DNA from: Limnohabitans sp. 2KL-17
GTDB taxonomy: Bacteria > Pseudomonadota > Gammaproteobacteria > Burkholderiales > Burkholderiaceae_C
DNA length: 64,000 nt
Assembly (NCBI RefSeq): GCF_003063415.1
Contig: NZ_NESK01000015.1
Span: 1-64,000, forward strand
Reading direction: 5' to 3'
Below are positions 1 to 9,185 of the stretch, piece after piece (position 1 is the first letter of the stretch; each line of letters starts with the position of its first letter). Made by a program: the position numbers and the translations under genes. The notes beneath the pieces are model-generated. The model was not told where the DNA came from. It worked only from the letters and a program-made list of their open reading frames with translations, and did no database searches.

Positions 1-247
1 CCTCGCAAGCCTCGTCGGCCAAGTTGAACCAGTGCTGCACAAAGTACATGCGCAACATACGCTCAAGTCCCACCGGCGGGCGACCATTGCCCGGCTTGGG
101 GTAATGCGGCTCGATCACTTCGCATAGCGCATGCCACGGAACGATCTCATTCATTGTGGAGAGGAACACGTCGCGCCTGGTTGCGCGACGGTATTGTTCG
201 AATCCGGCTCCTGCATCGGCCGCTAGGGCAAGGGTCTGTTGTTTCAT
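1..247 (-). mobile_element. IS5-family transposase, N-terminal part, cut by window edge
   Basis: A minus-strand reading frame opens at ATG 245-247 and stays open to base 1, giving 82 residues. The translation begins MKQQTLALA and contains the IS5 N-terminal block EIVPWHALCEVIEPHYPK followed by GNGRPPVGLERMLRMY and QHWFNLADEAC. This is the conserved start of the DUF772 transposase domain in IS5/IS1480-type elements. No stop or frameshift is seen in the visible part, so the element may be intact outside the window. The element's outer end should lie at about 270-300, where the sequence GACTTATTCAGCGCAGCCCT may be its terminal repeat; this cannot be confirmed because the other end is not visible. 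Confidence 0.9.
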
Positions 248-596
248 CGACCTATAACGAAACAGCACCCAATGCGGTGGACTTATTCAGCGCAGCCCTA
301 ATCAATTACTGTTGCCAAACTTTTGATTGAACTGGAGCACCCTAAAGCCGACTGTCGTGGACTACCAGTTGCAGCCTGAACCCACCTTTGCCTCACCAAG
401 CGCCAAGTAGCCCAGCACTCACAGCGCCATCAACCTATCTCGCACCCACCCACCCGAATCTCTGGCCTGCGCCATCTCACGCGCAGCGACCAACATCATT
501 CAGTTCTTTTTTGGCGAGATAGATCTTGGCGCGTGTTTTTACGCACACTGCCGCGCAAAAGACAGGCGCCAATCCGCGACAATCGGGGCTCTACCG
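248..596. other. Intergenic region between IS5 element and D,D-carboxypeptidase gene
   Basis: This stretch of about 350 bases holds the probable outer end of the IS5 element (about 270-300) and the upstream region of the carboxypeptidase gene. No convincing gene was found in either strand. The bases just before the start codon are AT-poorer than a classic promoter, and no clear -35/-10 pair is claimed. Confidence 0.5.
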
Positions 597-1874
597 ATGA
601 ACACCATGCACACCCAGAAATTTTCTCTCCTGTCCGTCATCCTCGCCATCGCCGTCGGCATCCTGGCGCCCAGCGCCAGCAGTTTCGCCGCCAAACCCCA
701 AAAAACCAAACCCGCCGCCAAATCAAGCGCGGCCAAGCCCAACACCAAAAAGCTGGCGGCGGCTGCCCTCGCTTTGCCCCCGCTGGCGGCGCAGGTGGCC
801 TTGGCCCCCAACGCACCGGCACTGCAGGCCAAAGCCTGGTTGCTGATGGACTTTGACTCGGGCGAAGTGCTGGCCTCGGCCAATGCCGACGAGGCCCTGC
901 CCCCCGCCTCGTTGACCAAGATGATGACCAGCTACATCGTCGAGCAGGCGCTGCGCTCAGGCAAGCTCAAGCCCACCGATCTGGTCACCGTGAGCGAAAA
1001 CGCCTGGTGTCGGGGCACGAGCGCCGAGTCGTGCATGTACCTGCCTCTTAACAGCCAGGCCACGGTGATCGACATCCTGCGCGGCATCATCATCCAGTCG
1101 GGCAACGACGCCTCCAAAGCGATTGCCGAGCACATGGCCAGCTCCGAAGCAGGTTTTGCCAAGCTGATGAACGCCGAGGCCCAGCGCTTGGGCATGACAC
1201 ACACCCACTTTGTGAACCCCACGGGCCTGCCCGATCCGGCGCACAAGTCTTCTGCGCGTGACCTCGCCATCTTGGCGCGTGCCATCATCCGCGACGGTTC
1301 CGAGTACTACCCGCTCTACGCCGAACGTGATTTCAAATACAACGGCATCAAGCAAGGTAACCGCAACGCCCTGCTCTACACCGACCCCAGCGTGGACGGC
1401 CTCAAAACAGGCCACACGGCCGAAGCCGGTTACTGCTTGGTCACATCGTCCAAGCGCAACGACACGCGTCTGATCTCGGTCATCCTCAACACCCACAGCG
1501 CCCAGGCACGCGCTGACCAGACCCGCACGCTGCTCGGCTGGGGTTTTGGCAGCTTCGAGAAAGTCACCCCGTTTGCTGCGAACGCGGTGGTCGGCACGGC
1601 CAAAGTCAGCTTTGGCAAGGCCGACACCGTGGCCGCCGGTCTGGGCACCCCTTGGATGCTGACCGTGCCACGTGGCACGCCAGTGCAAACCGCAGTGGAA
1701 CTCAAACCAGGCCTGGAAGCCCCAGTGCCCAAGGGGACCGTGATCGGCAAGGTGATGGCCACCGTCAATGGCAAGCCGATGGGCGAAGCCCCGCTCGTGG
1801 CGCAGGCCGAAGTGGAGCGATCAGGTTGGCTGCTGCTGGCATGGCAGCATGTGAGCAAGTTGTTCGGCCAGTAA
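597..1874 (+). CDS. dacC: D-alanyl-D-alanine carboxypeptidase (PBP5/6 type)
   Basis: A periplasmic, membrane-anchored enzyme that removes the terminal D-Ala from peptidoglycan pentapeptides. The 425-residue product has a hydrophobic signal segment (about 10-32), an Ala/Lys/Pro-rich linker, then the serine-peptidase S11 domain. The three family motifs are present: SLTK with the nucleophile Ser near residue 105, SGN near 168 (IQSGNDAS), and KTG near 270 (LKTGHT). A PBP5_C beta domain follows, and the C-terminus ends in a short amphipathic segment with GWLLLAWQHVSKLF typical of the membrane anchor. ATG 597 is used; an in-frame ATG at 603 is an alternative. The gene is convergent with slmA. The dacA/dacC symbol is by family only. 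Confidence 0.93.
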   Translation: MNTMHTQKFSLLSVILAIAVGILAPSASSFAAKPQKTKPAAKSSAAKPNTKKLAAAALALPPLAAQVALAPNAPALQAKAWLLMDFDSGEVLASANADEALPPASLTKMMTSYIVEQALRSGKLKPTDLVTVSENAWCRGTSAESCMYLPLNSQATVIDILRGIIIQSGNDASKAIAEHMASSEAGFAKLMNAEAQRLGMTHTHFVNPTGLPDPAHKSSARDLAILARAIIRDGSEYYPLYAERDFKYNGIKQGNRNALLYTDPSVDGLKTGHTAEAGYCLVTSSKRNDTRLISVILNTHSAQARADQTRTLLGWGFGSFEKVTPFAANAVVGTAKVSFGKADTVAAGLGTPWMLTVPRGTPVQTAVELKPGLEAPVPKGTVIGKVMATVNGKPMGEAPLVAQAEVERSGWLLLAWQHVSKLFGQ

Positions 1875-1898
1875 ACCGCCGAAAAAAGGCTGCACAAT

Positions 1899-1918
1899 GG
1901 GCGCCGTCCCAGGCGCCC
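1899..1918. terminator. Hairpin between convergent carboxypeptidase and slmA genes
   Basis: A perfect 7-base stem (GGGCGCC / GGCGCCC) encloses a 6-base loop between two convergent genes. There is no long T run directly after it on the plus strand. On the minus strand, a T-rich stretch (complement of 1880-1888) lies about 10 bases downstream. It probably slows or ends transcription from both sides. Confidence 0.5.
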
Positions 1919-1925
1919 TGCCCAC

Positions 1926-2549
1926 TTACAGCATCCGCGCCAACGCCGCCTGCAAATGTTCTGAGGGCAAGCGCTTAAAGCCCGTACGGGCAAAGCGGTT
2001 CAAGCGGCCTTGCATGAAGGCCACCAGCAAGGAAGCGGTTACCTGCGCATCTCCGGTGGGGGTCGCAGACTCGCTGCCTTTGAGGGATTGGCGCAACTGC
2101 GCCTCAATCTTGTCAAACAGCAAATTGATGCGCTCTTGCAAACGCTCGTGCTCTAAAACCAGCGCATCGCCCATCATGACGCGACTCATGCCCGGGTTTT
2201 TTTCGGCAAACTGCAACAGCAAAGCCACAATGCGCCCGGCCTGGTTCGGGCCGGCCGGCTCGCGGTCGGTGACCTGACGGATCAGGCCGATCACCGATTG
2301 GTCGACAAAATCGATCAGCCCTTCAAACATCTGCGCTTTGCTCGCGAAGTGCCGGTACAAAGCCGCTTCGCTCACGCCAATTTTGGCAGCCAGCCCGGCT
2401 GTGGTGACCCGCTCGGCACCCGGCTGCTCGAGCATGGCGGCCAGGGTTTGCAAAATTTGCAAACGGCGCTCACCCGGACGTGGCCGTTTGCGCGCAGGAA
2501 CGATCTCGTCTTCCGAGAAGTGCTCGCTTTGCTGTGCTGGATCAGACAT
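1926..2549 (-). CDS. slmA: Nucleoid occlusion factor SlmA (TetR family)
   Basis: SlmA is a DNA-binding protein that blocks FtsZ ring assembly over the nucleoid. The 207-residue product has an acidic N-terminal tail, then PGERRLQILQTLAAML and a TetR helix-turn-helix (about 28-75) with VTTAGLAAKIGVSEAALYRH, a block typical of SlmA. The C-terminal half matches the SlmA dimer/FtsZ-binding fold in length and pattern (MMGDALVLEHERLQERI). It lies 43 bases downstream of argB on the same strand, an arrangement frequent in Burkholderiales, so the two are likely co-transcribed. Confidence 0.9.
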   Translation of the reverse strand: MSDPAQQSEHFSEDEIVPARKRPRPGERRLQILQTLAAMLEQPGAERVTTAGLAAKIGVSEAALYRHFASKAQMFEGLIDFVDQSVIGLIRQVTDREPAGPNQAGRIVALLLQFAEKNPGMSRVMMGDALVLEHERLQERINLLFDKIEAQLRQSLKGSESATPTGDAQVTASLLVAFMQGRLNRFARTGFKRLPSEHLQAALARML

Positions 2550-2592
2550 CTTGTTCCCCTGTTGTCGTGCGGCTTGTGTCTGCTGCTTGTTT

Positions 2593-3492
2593 TTATCGGC
2601 TGCGAATCATGGTGCCAAAAGCCTGCTCGGACAACACTTCCAGCAACATGGCATGGGGTACACGGCCATCAATGATGTGCACCGCGTTCACACCGCTCTT
2701 GGCCGCATCGAGGGCGCCCGCGATCTTGGGGATCATGCCGCCACTGATGGTGCCGTCGGCGCACAGCTCATCGATGCGACCTGGGGTCAGCTCGGTCAGC
2801 AACTGGCCTTCTTTGTCCAGCACACCACGGATGTTGGTGAGCATCAGCAGCTTTTCGGCTTGCAGCACGGTGGCCAGTTTGGCGGCCACGACATCGGCAT
2901 TGATGTTGTAGCTTTCGTTGTTTTCACCAAAACCGATGGGGCTGACCACCGGGATGAAGGCGTCGTCTTGCAGGCATTTCAAAATAGACGGGTCGATGCT
3001 TTCGATCTCGCCGACCTGTCCTACGTCGTGCTCTTTGCTCGGGTCCTGGCTGTCCACCATGCGCAGTTTTTTGGCGCGAATCAGCCCGCCGTCACGCCCC
3101 GTCAGGCCCACAGCTTTGCCGCCAGCGCGGTTGATCATGCCGACGATGTCTTGCTGCACTTCACCGCCCAGCACCCACTCGACCACTTCCATGGTCTCGG
3201 CATCGGTCACCCGCATGCCTTGGATGAATTCGCCGGTTTTACCGAGGCGTTTCAAGGCCGCCTCAATTTGCGGCCCCCCCCCATGCACCACCACCGGGTT
3301 CATGCCCACCAGCTTAAGCAGCACCACGTCTTCAGCAAAGGCCTGCTGCAAGACCGGGTCGGTCATGGCGTTGCCGCCGTATTTGATGACCAATGTTTTG
3401 CCGTGAAACTTGCGGATGTAGGGCATGGCCTGCGCCAGGATCTGGGCCTGGTCGTGAGGCGCAACGGGCTTGACAGCGGTGTGATCGGTCAT
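2593..3492 (-). CDS. argB: Acetylglutamate kinase
   Basis: ArgB phosphorylates N-acetyl-L-glutamate in the second step of arginine biosynthesis, in the cytoplasm. The 299-residue product is full length for the amino-acid-kinase family. It shows the phosphate-binding VIKYGGNAM motif near residue 37, the substrate-binding VVHGGGPQI near residue 67, and the C-terminal [13 protein letters not shown] block seen in ArgB. ATG 3490-3492 gives the usual short, poorly conserved N-terminal extension of betaproteobacterial ArgB. The gene precedes slmA on the same strand, and rfbD lies 67 bases upstream. Confidence 0.96.
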   Translation of the reverse strand: MTDHTAVKPVAPHDQAQILAQAMPYIRKFHGKTLVIKYGGNAMTDPVLQQAFAEDVVLLKLVGMNPVVVHGGGPQIEAALKRLGKTGEFIQGMRVTDAETMEVVEWVLGGEVQQDIVGMINRAGGKAVGLTGRDGGLIRAKKLRMVDSQDPSKEHDVGQVGEIESIDPSILKCLQDDAFIPVVSPIGFGENNESYNINADVVAAKLATVLQAEKLLMLTNIRGVLDKEGQLLTELTPGRIDELCADGTISGGMIPKIAGALDAAKSGVNAVHIIDGRVPHAMLLEVLSEQAFGTMIRSR

Positions 3493-3559
3493 GGTTTAAA
3501 ACAAAGCATTGAGGAAAGGTTAAACAGTCCAACAGATTGTGCCGCAAGCCCAAGGCGGC

Positions 3560-4456
3560 TCAGAGGATCTCGGCCAACATGCGGTCAACACCTTGCTGCC
3601 ACGGCGGCAACACCAAACCAAAGGCCTGTTGCAGCTTGTGGCTGCTGAGTCGGGAGTTGAGCGGACGCTGCGCTGGTGTTGGGAACGCCGAGGTCGGTAC
3701 AGGCGCCATATCGGTCACTTTCAAGGTCAGCTGCGGCTGAATATGCCGGGCTTGGGCGATGACATGGCTGGCATAACCGTGCCAAGTGGTCTCGCCGCTG
3801 GCCACCAAGTGGTAGATGCCCGCCAGTGACGCAGACTGAGGCTGCATGAGCTGCCGAATGGCATGCGCCGTGACATCGGCGATCAGATCGGCACCCGTGG
3901 GCGCGCCATGCTGGTCGTCGATCACGGTCAGGCGTTCACGCTCCCCCGCCAAGCGCAACATGGTGCGGGCAAAGTTGCCGCCCCGCGCCGCATACACCCA
4001 GCTGGTGCGAAAAATCAGGTGTTTGCAGCCACTGGCGACGATGGCCTGCTCGCCTTCGAGTTTGGTTTGCCCGTACACGCTCAGCGGCCCAGTGGCATCG
4101 GCCTCTTGCCAAGGCCGATCGCCTTGGCCGCTGAACACGTAGTCGGTCGAGTAATGGACCAGCAAGGCACCGACTTCGGCGGCGGCCTGCGCCAACGCAG
4201 CAGGCGCCGTGGCGTTCAGGCAGCGGGCCAGCTCAAGCTCGGACTCGGCCTTGTCCACCGCCGTATGGGCTGCGGCGTTGACGATCACGTCAGGCCGGTA
4301 AGACAACACCGTTTGCGCCAGGCGCTCTGGCTGGCTCAAATCGCCGCAGAAATCGGTGCTGTGTCGGTCTAGCGCCAGCACCTCGCCCAGCGGGGCCAAG
4401 CTGCGCTGCAGCTCCCAGCCGACTTGGCCGTTCTTACCGAGCAGCAGGATTTTCAT
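3560..4456 (-). CDS. rfbD: dTDP-4-dehydrorhamnose reductase
   Basis: RfbD catalyses the last step of dTDP-L-rhamnose synthesis, the NAD(P)H-dependent reduction of dTDP-4-dehydro-L-rhamnose. The 298-residue product starts [16 protein letters not shown], the Rossmann GxxGxxG motif of the family. It contains the YSTDYVFSG block and the SDR catalytic pattern YGQTKLEGE with Tyr and Lys. ATG 4454-4456 is chosen because it overlaps the rfbB stop (ATGA), implying translational coupling; a longer in-frame extension to 4519 would run through rfbB. The rfbA and rfbC genes are not adjacent in this window. Confidence 0.95.
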   Translation of the reverse strand: MKILLLGKNGQVGWELQRSLAPLGEVLALDRHSTDFCGDLSQPERLAQTVLSYRPDVIVNAAAHTAVDKAESELELARCLNATAPAALAQAAAEVGALLVHYSTDYVFSGQGDRPWQEADATGPLSVYGQTKLEGEQAIVASGCKHLIFRTSWVYAARGGNFARTMLRLAGERERLTVIDDQHGAPTGADLIADVTAHAIRQLMQPQSASLAGIYHLVASGETTWHGYASHVIAQARHIQPQLTLKVTDMAPVPTSAFPTPAQRPLNSRLSSHKLQQAFGLVLPPWQQGVDRMLAEIL

Positions 4457-5517
4457 GAGGCGCTGTATTGTTTGTTCACCCATTCGCGGTAAGCACCGCT
4501 TTGCACATGGGCCACCCACTCAGGGTTGTTCAGGTACCACTCAACCGTCTTGCGGATACCGGATTCAAAAGTCTCGGCAGGCTTCCAGCGCAGCTCGGCT
4601 TCGAGTTTGTGGGCATCGATCGCGTAGCGACGGTCATGACCGGGTCGGTCGGTCACATAGGTGATCTGCTGGGTGTAGCTGCTGCCGTCGGCTTTGGGAC
4701 GCATGTGGTCGAGCAGTTGGCAGATGGTTTGCACGATCTCGATGTTGGGCTTTTCGTTCCAGCCGCCCACGTTGTAGACCTCGCCCAAGCGCCCGGCTTC
4801 GAGCACGCGGCGGATCGCGCTGCAATGGTCTTTGACGTAAAGCCAATCGCGTATTTGCATGCCGTCGCCGTACACCGGCAGGGCCCTGCCTGCCAGAGCA
4901 TTCACGATCATCAGCGGGATGAGTTTTTCGGGAAAATGGTAGGGGCCGTAGTTGTTGCTGCAGTTGGTGGTGAGCACCGGCAGGCCGTAGGTGTGGTGCC
5001 AGGCGCGCACCAGATGGTCGGATGCCGCCTTGCTCGCGCTGTAGGGGCTGTTGGGCTCGTAGCGGTGGGTTTCGGCAAAAGCCGGATCGCCCTGACCCAA
5101 TGAGCCATACACCTCGTCGGTCGAGACATGCAAAAAGCGAAAAGCGGATTTTTCGGCCTCGGGCAGGGATGACCAAAAGCCCCGCACCGACTCCAGCAAA
5201 CGGAAGGTGCCGACGATGTTGGTTTCGATGAACTCGCCGGGGCCATGAATGGACCGGTCCACATGGCTTTCAGCGGCAAAGTTGACCACAGCACGCGGCC
5301 GGTGTTCGGCCAACAAGCGGCTGACCAGTGCGGCGTCTCCGATGTCGCCCTGCACCAGTTGGTGGCGCGCATCGCCTTGCAGGCTGGCCAGGGTTTCGGG
5401 GTTGCCCGCGTAGGTGAGCTTGTCGAGATTGATGACAGGCTCGTCATGGGCGGCAAGCCAGTCCAGCACAAAGTTGGCGCCGATGAAGCCGGCGCCGCCG
5501 GTGACAAGTAGGGTCAT
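4453..5517 (-). CDS. rfbB: dTDP-glucose 4,6-dehydratase
   Basis: RfbB converts dTDP-D-glucose to dTDP-4-dehydro-6-deoxy-D-glucose, step two of dTDP-rhamnose synthesis. The 354-residue product begins [20 protein letters not shown], the NAD-binding motif. It contains [11 protein letters not shown] (Thr-Asp-Glu catalytic region) and the YxxxK pair in [15 protein letters not shown]. The C-terminal region has the family pattern [17 protein letters not shown]. It is the first gene of the rfbB-rfbD pair, and its stop codon overlaps the rfbD start. The upstream interval (5518-5626) separates it from the divergent phasin gene and probably holds both promoters. Confidence 0.97.
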   Translation of the reverse strand: MTLLVTGGAGFIGANFVLDWLAAHDEPVINLDKLTYAGNPETLASLQGDARHQLVQGDIGDAALVSRLLAEHRPRAVVNFAAESHVDRSIHGPGEFIETNIVGTFRLLESVRGFWSSLPEAEKSAFRFLHVSTDEVYGSLGQGDPAFAETHRYEPNSPYSASKAASDHLVRAWHHTYGLPVLTTNCSNNYGPYHFPEKLIPLMIVNALAGRALPVYGDGMQIRDWLYVKDHCSAIRRVLEAGRLGEVYNVGGWNEKPNIEIVQTICQLLDHMRPKADGSSYTQQITYVTDRPGHDRRYAIDAHKLEAELRWKPAETFESGIRKTVEWYLNNPEWVAHVQSGAYREWVNKQYSAS

Positions 5518-5626
5518 GAAAGTGAACGATGGTTGGGCACTACGGGATGTTGTACCTTGATTTCAGGATTTTAGAAGCATTGCGCGGCCCTCAGGTTAAA
5601 GTGGCAGCTTGTTCAGGAAGTTAGCC

Positions 5627-6166
5627 ATGGCCAAATCAAACGACTCAACACGCAGCAAAACCCAACCCGTGTCCCAGCCGGACATGCCGACACCGCCAGC
5701 CCAGCATGTTTGGCTGGCTGGTTTAGGGGCTATGGCCAAGGCCCAGGAGCAAGGCAGCAAAGCCATCGAAGCCCTGGTCAACGATGGCCTGGCCTTTCAG
5801 CGCAAAAGCCAGGCCGAAGCGCAACAGCGCCTGCACGAGGCCACCGAGCGCCTGAGCCACATGGCCACAGGCTTTGGCGAGCAGGCCTCCGGGCGTGTCG
5901 ACAAACTGGAGCATTTGTTTGAAGACCGTGTCGCCAAAGCCTTGCACCGCTTGGGCATGCCCTCGCTGCTGGACATTCAGATGCTGACCGACCGGGTAGC
6001 CCAATTGGAGGCCAAACTCGAAGCCCGCCCCAAGGCCACGCCAGTCAAGCCGGCCACTTCGGCCACTTCGGCGCGCGCCAAACCCAAAGCACCGGTCGCG
6101 CGCAAAACGGCCACCCCTCAGACCCCAGCGTCGCGCCCCGCAAAACCCCGCCCCAAAACAGCCTGA
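5627..6166 (+). CDS. Phasin-family protein with Lys/Ala/Pro-rich tail (PhaF/PhaI type)
   Basis: The 179-residue product has a phasin-like helical domain (about 25-130) with WLAGLGAMAKAQEQGSKAIEALVNDG and a coiled-coil-like DRVAQLEAKLEA segment. It ends in a positively charged KPATSAT/RAKPKAPVARK tail that resembles histone H1-like tails of PhaF. Phasins coat polyhydroxyalkanoate granules, and PhaF-type tails bind DNA to spread granules at division. ATG 5627 is chosen because AGGAAG lies 7 bases upstream; a TTG at 5609 in the same frame lacks this. A TetR gene follows after 22 bases, probably in the same transcript. Confidence 0.82.
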   Translation: MAKSNDSTRSKTQPVSQPDMPTPPAQHVWLAGLGAMAKAQEQGSKAIEALVNDGLAFQRKSQAEAQQRLHEATERLSHMATGFGEQASGRVDKLEHLFEDRVAKALHRLGMPSLLDIQMLTDRVAQLEAKLEARPKATPVKPATSATSARAKPKAPVARKTATPQTPASRPAKPRPKTA

Positions 6167-6188
6167 TGGACAGACTACGCCCCCTGCC

Positions 6189-6854
6189 ATGGCCAAAAAA
6201 GCACCCCGCCGCACAGCCCAGCGTATCGCCGAGGTCTCGCTGGAGTTGTTCAACCGGTTCGGCGAGCCCAACGTCTCGACCACGCTGATCTCGGCAGAGC
6301 TCAACATCAGCCCTGGCAATCTGTATTACCACTTTGCATCGAAAGACACCCTGGTCAACCAGTTGTTTGACCAATACGAAGTGGCCATGTTGGGGCTGCT
6401 GGAGGCAGCGCCCGATGTGAAAGACGTCGAAGACGCCTGGTTTTTTCTGCACTCGCTGTTTGAGCAGGTGTGGAACCACCGTTTTTTATACCGCGACCTG
6501 AACAACCTGCTGTCAGGCAACCGGCATTTGGAGACGCATTTTCACGATATTTTGGAGCGCAAAACCCACGCGTTTAAATTGATGCTGGAGGGCTTGGCCG
6601 CTGCAGGCCTGATGAAAATTGACCCCGACAACATCGAGACCCTCTCGGCGAGCATGTGCGTGATGGTGACTTACTGGCTCAGCTATGAATATGTGCGCAA
6701 CCCTCGGCAAGCCCTGGAGCCGGCCAGTGCAGGCTTGGCACTGACCCGGGGTGCGCAACATGTGCTGGCGTTGTTGACCCCCTACATGGCGAACACCGAT
6801 TTGCAAACCCATCTGCAAGGTTTAACCGCTGCTTACAGCGCCCCAGAACGCTGA
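6189..6854 (+). CDS. TetR/AcrR-family regulator downstream of phasin
   Basis: A 221-residue transcription regulator. The N-terminal 60 residues form a TetR HTH (RTAQRIAEVSLELFNRFGE, then AELNISPGNLYYHFASKDTL). The C-terminal region is of the TetR_C_33-like type with WFFLHSLFEQVWNHRFLYRDL and YWLSYEYVR. Similar regulators sit beside phasin genes in Comamonadaceae, so a role in granule or lipid control is inferred from context only. It is convergent with coaX, and the 48-base gap contains a weak GCCTG/CAGGC stem. Confidence 0.85.
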   Translation: MAKKAPRRTAQRIAEVSLELFNRFGEPNVSTTLISAELNISPGNLYYHFASKDTLVNQLFDQYEVAMLGLLEAAPDVKDVEDAWFFLHSLFEQVWNHRFLYRDLNNLLSGNRHLETHFHDILERKTHAFKLMLEGLAAAGLMKIDPDNIETLSASMCVMVTYWLSYEYVRNPRQALEPASAGLALTRGAQHVLALLTPYMANTDLQTHLQGLTAAYSAPER

Positions 6855-6902
6855 GACCTGGCCTGCCAGCAGGCATAACCAACGAGCCCGAAGCGAACCG
6901 GG

Positions 6903-7667
6903 TCAGTTGAAGCGATGCGCAGCCATCGCCAAAAGCCCATCGAAAATCAGGTTGTCCACCAGTTCGAACTGAACCGACATGCTGGGCGCCATTTTCCAGC
7001 CTGCACCGCCGGTCATGATGCACATGGGCTCTTGCCCGGTGTGCTCACGCAGGTGCTGTACCGTCCGCTCACAGGCACCGGCAATGGCGTACGTCCCGCC
7101 ACTGGTCAGGGCATCGCTGGTGTTGGTCGGGAAGGGCGTGACCTCTCCGGTCGGCACATGCAAACCAGCCGTGCCTGATTCGAGTGCCTTCAACATGATG
7201 CCGTGGCCTGGCAAGATGAGGCCGCCCAGGAATCGACCTTCGGCATCGATTGCCTCGACCGTCACGGCCGTACCCACCATGACCACCACCAGGGGCCGGG
7301 CAGGGCCGCAAGCCAGCATGCGCTGGCGCGCGCCGATCATGGCCACCCAGCGGTCCGAACCCAAACGTGAAGGGTGGTCATAACCATTGATCAGGCCCGC
7401 CTCCTGGACGCCCGGCACCACCCATTGCGGGGCGAAATCCCAAATCTCCATTTGCTCTTGAACGCGCCGCTTGATGGCATCGCCTGCGACGACGCAGCCA
7501 AGCATCTGGTCTGGCTTGGGCAGTTGCGCCCAGGCGCCTTCAGACAGGCGGTCGATGTTTTCCAGGAATTCAGCGCCATGGGACAGCAACTGCCCTTGGG
7601 GGTTGGGTTGGTCGTACAGCGCCCATTTCAGGCGCGTGTTGCCCACATCGATGGCTAAAAATGTCAT
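6903..7667 (-). CDS. coaX: Type III pantothenate kinase
   Basis: CoaX phosphorylates pantothenate, the first step of coenzyme A synthesis. The 254-residue product starts [19 protein letters not shown], the ASKHA phosphate-binding motif of CoaX (DxGNTxxK). It contains the [10 protein letters not shown] and [23 protein letters not shown] blocks that carry the catalytic Asp and the monovalent-cation site. The C-terminal [11 protein letters not shown] is the adenosine-binding segment. ATG 7665-7667 is chosen over an upstream GTG at 7709 because the conserved domain starts at once. The amidase gene upstream is on the same strand. Confidence 0.94.
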   Translation of the reverse strand: MTFLAIDVGNTRLKWALYDQPNPQGQLLSHGAEFLENIDRLSEGAWAQLPKPDQMLGCVVAGDAIKRRVQEQMEIWDFAPQWVVPGVQEAGLINGYDHPSRLGSDRWVAMIGARQRMLACGPARPLVVVMVGTAVTVEAIDAEGRFLGGLILPGHGIMLKALESGTAGLHVPTGEVTPFPTNTSDALTSGGTYAIAGACERTVQHLREHTGQEPMCIMTGGAGWKMAPSMSVQFELVDNLIFDGLLAMAAHRFN

Positions 7668-7718
7668 GGGCCGATGATAATGAATTTCACCCAGAGAATT
7701 CACACCCAAAGGCTGGCT

Positions 7719-9137
7719 TTAAATGACTGGCCGCAGCACCGGCATGACCGACTCATAGGCTCTGGCGGCGCGCAGTACCAAGGCGTCGCCAAACATGGGG
7801 CCAACGATCTGCAAGCCCATTGGCAAACCCGACCGGGTCAGCCCGCAAGGCACCGTGATGGCCGGTTGCTGAGTCAGATTGAAGGGGTAGCTGAAGGGTG
7901 TCCAGCCCAGCATGGCCTCGGGGGTCATGGGCGCCGAGCCGGCTGGTCGGGCTTCAAATGCCGGGATCGAGACGGCTGGAGTGACCAGCAAATCGAAGCG
8001 CTGCATGAACTGGCGCATGTGCGAACCCAAAACGCCGCGGCGCTGGTTCAGTTGCTGCACCTGCAGGGCGCTCAGCTGCGCGCCCAGAGCCGCCTCGGCG
8101 CGAAAGTCAGGGTCGGCCAGGGCTTGCTGCTCGGCGCTCAGGCCCGTCCAGACGGTGTAGGCCCCCAAAAACCACAAGCCGGTGGTGATGTCCAGCGGGT
8201 CGTCAAAACCCGGGTCGGCCTGCTCGACGTGGGCACCCAGGGCTTCCAGCTGTTTGACCGCAGTGGCCACGGCCGCTGCGATTTCAGGGTGCACGTTTTG
8301 CGCAAAGCCCAAGGTGGGGGAATAGGCGATTCGCAGGCCGCGAACACCGTCTTCTAGGCCCACGCTGTAATCGGTGGCATCGGGCGGCAACGCAGTCCAG
8401 TCGCGGGCGTCGGGCTGCTTGAGCACATTGGTCATCAAGGCGGCGTCGCGCACGCTCATGGTGTGGGGCCCAAGGTGCGCCACCGAGCCAAAAGGCGACA
8501 AGGGGTAGGCGGGTATGCGCCCAAAACTGGGCTTGAGGCCGACGTTGCCGCAAAACGCGGCGGGTATGCGCACGCTGCCCGCGCCATCGGTGCCCACACT
8601 CAGCGGCCCCAGGCCTGCGGCCACAGCAGCAGCGGTGCCCCCTGAAGACCCGCCAGGTGTGTGGTTCAGGTTCCAGGGGTTGCGCGTGATGCCGGTGGCA
8701 GGCGAGTTGGTCTCGCCCTTGCAACCAAATTCGGGGGTGGTGGTTTTGCCCAGCAACACGGCGCCCGCCTCGCGCAGTCGCGCCGTGGCAGGGGCATCAA
8801 CCTCCCAGGGTTGGTTCGGGTCGATGGTGCGGCTGCCGCGAAGGGTGGGCCAGCCTCGGGTCAGAATCAAATCCTTGATGGAGGCCGGCACGCCTTCTAG
8901 GGCGCCCACAGGCGTGCCTTGCTGCCGATGCGCCTGCCAGCGCGCCTCACTGGCGCGCGCACTGGCCAAAGCGGCCTGTTCGTCGACCAGACAAAAGGCG
9001 TTGATTTGGGGGTTGACCCGTTCTATGCGCTTTAAAACGGCCTGGGTCACATCGACCGGCGAAGCATGGCCACTGCGGTACAAGGCCAGCAGCTCATGGG
9101 CGGGGGTCTGGGTCAGGTCTTGGTTGGTCTTGCTCAT
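7719..9137 (-). CDS. Amidase (amidase-signature family)
   Basis: A 472-residue hydrolase of the Ser-cisSer-Lys amidase family (GatA/AtzF/fatty-amide-hydrolase superfamily). The catalytic Lys is in SIKDLILTRGWPTLRGS, the cis-Ser region is GGSSGGTAAAVAAGLG, and the nucleophile Ser is in GTDGAGSVRIPAAFCG. The C-terminal PAITVPCGLTRSGLPMGLQI is the usual closing motif. It is not GatA: there is no gatB/gatC, and the context is catabolic. It is the last gene of a run with the M81 peptidase and the Dpp-type importer, so it probably hydrolyses an imported amide or peptide. The true substrate is unknown. Confidence 0.9.
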   Translation of the reverse strand: MSKTNQDLTQTPAHELLALYRSGHASPVDVTQAVLKRIERVNPQINAFCLVDEQAALASARASEARWQAHRQQGTPVGALEGVPASIKDLILTRGWPTLRGSRTIDPNQPWEVDAPATARLREAGAVLLGKTTTPEFGCKGETNSPATGITRNPWNLNHTPGGSSGGTAAAVAAGLGPLSVGTDGAGSVRIPAAFCGNVGLKPSFGRIPAYPLSPFGSVAHLGPHTMSVRDAALMTNVLKQPDARDWTALPPDATDYSVGLEDGVRGLRIAYSPTLGFAQNVHPEIAAAVATAVKQLEALGAHVEQADPGFDDPLDITTGLWFLGAYTVWTGLSAEQQALADPDFRAEAALGAQLSALQVQQLNQRRGVLGSHMRQFMQRFDLLVTPAVSIPAFEARPAGSAPMTPEAMLGWTPFSYPFNLTQQPAITVPCGLTRSGLPMGLQIVGPMFGDALVLRAARAYESVMPVLRPVI

Positions 9138-9185
9138 GCGCTTGTCTTTCCAAAAAAATAATCAGGCCAGGCCCCAAGATGAAGT

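Noticed and set aside
2338-3648. 436-residue plus-strand open frame opposite slmA and argB
   Set aside because: Antisense to two well-supported genes; the composition is a shadow effect.
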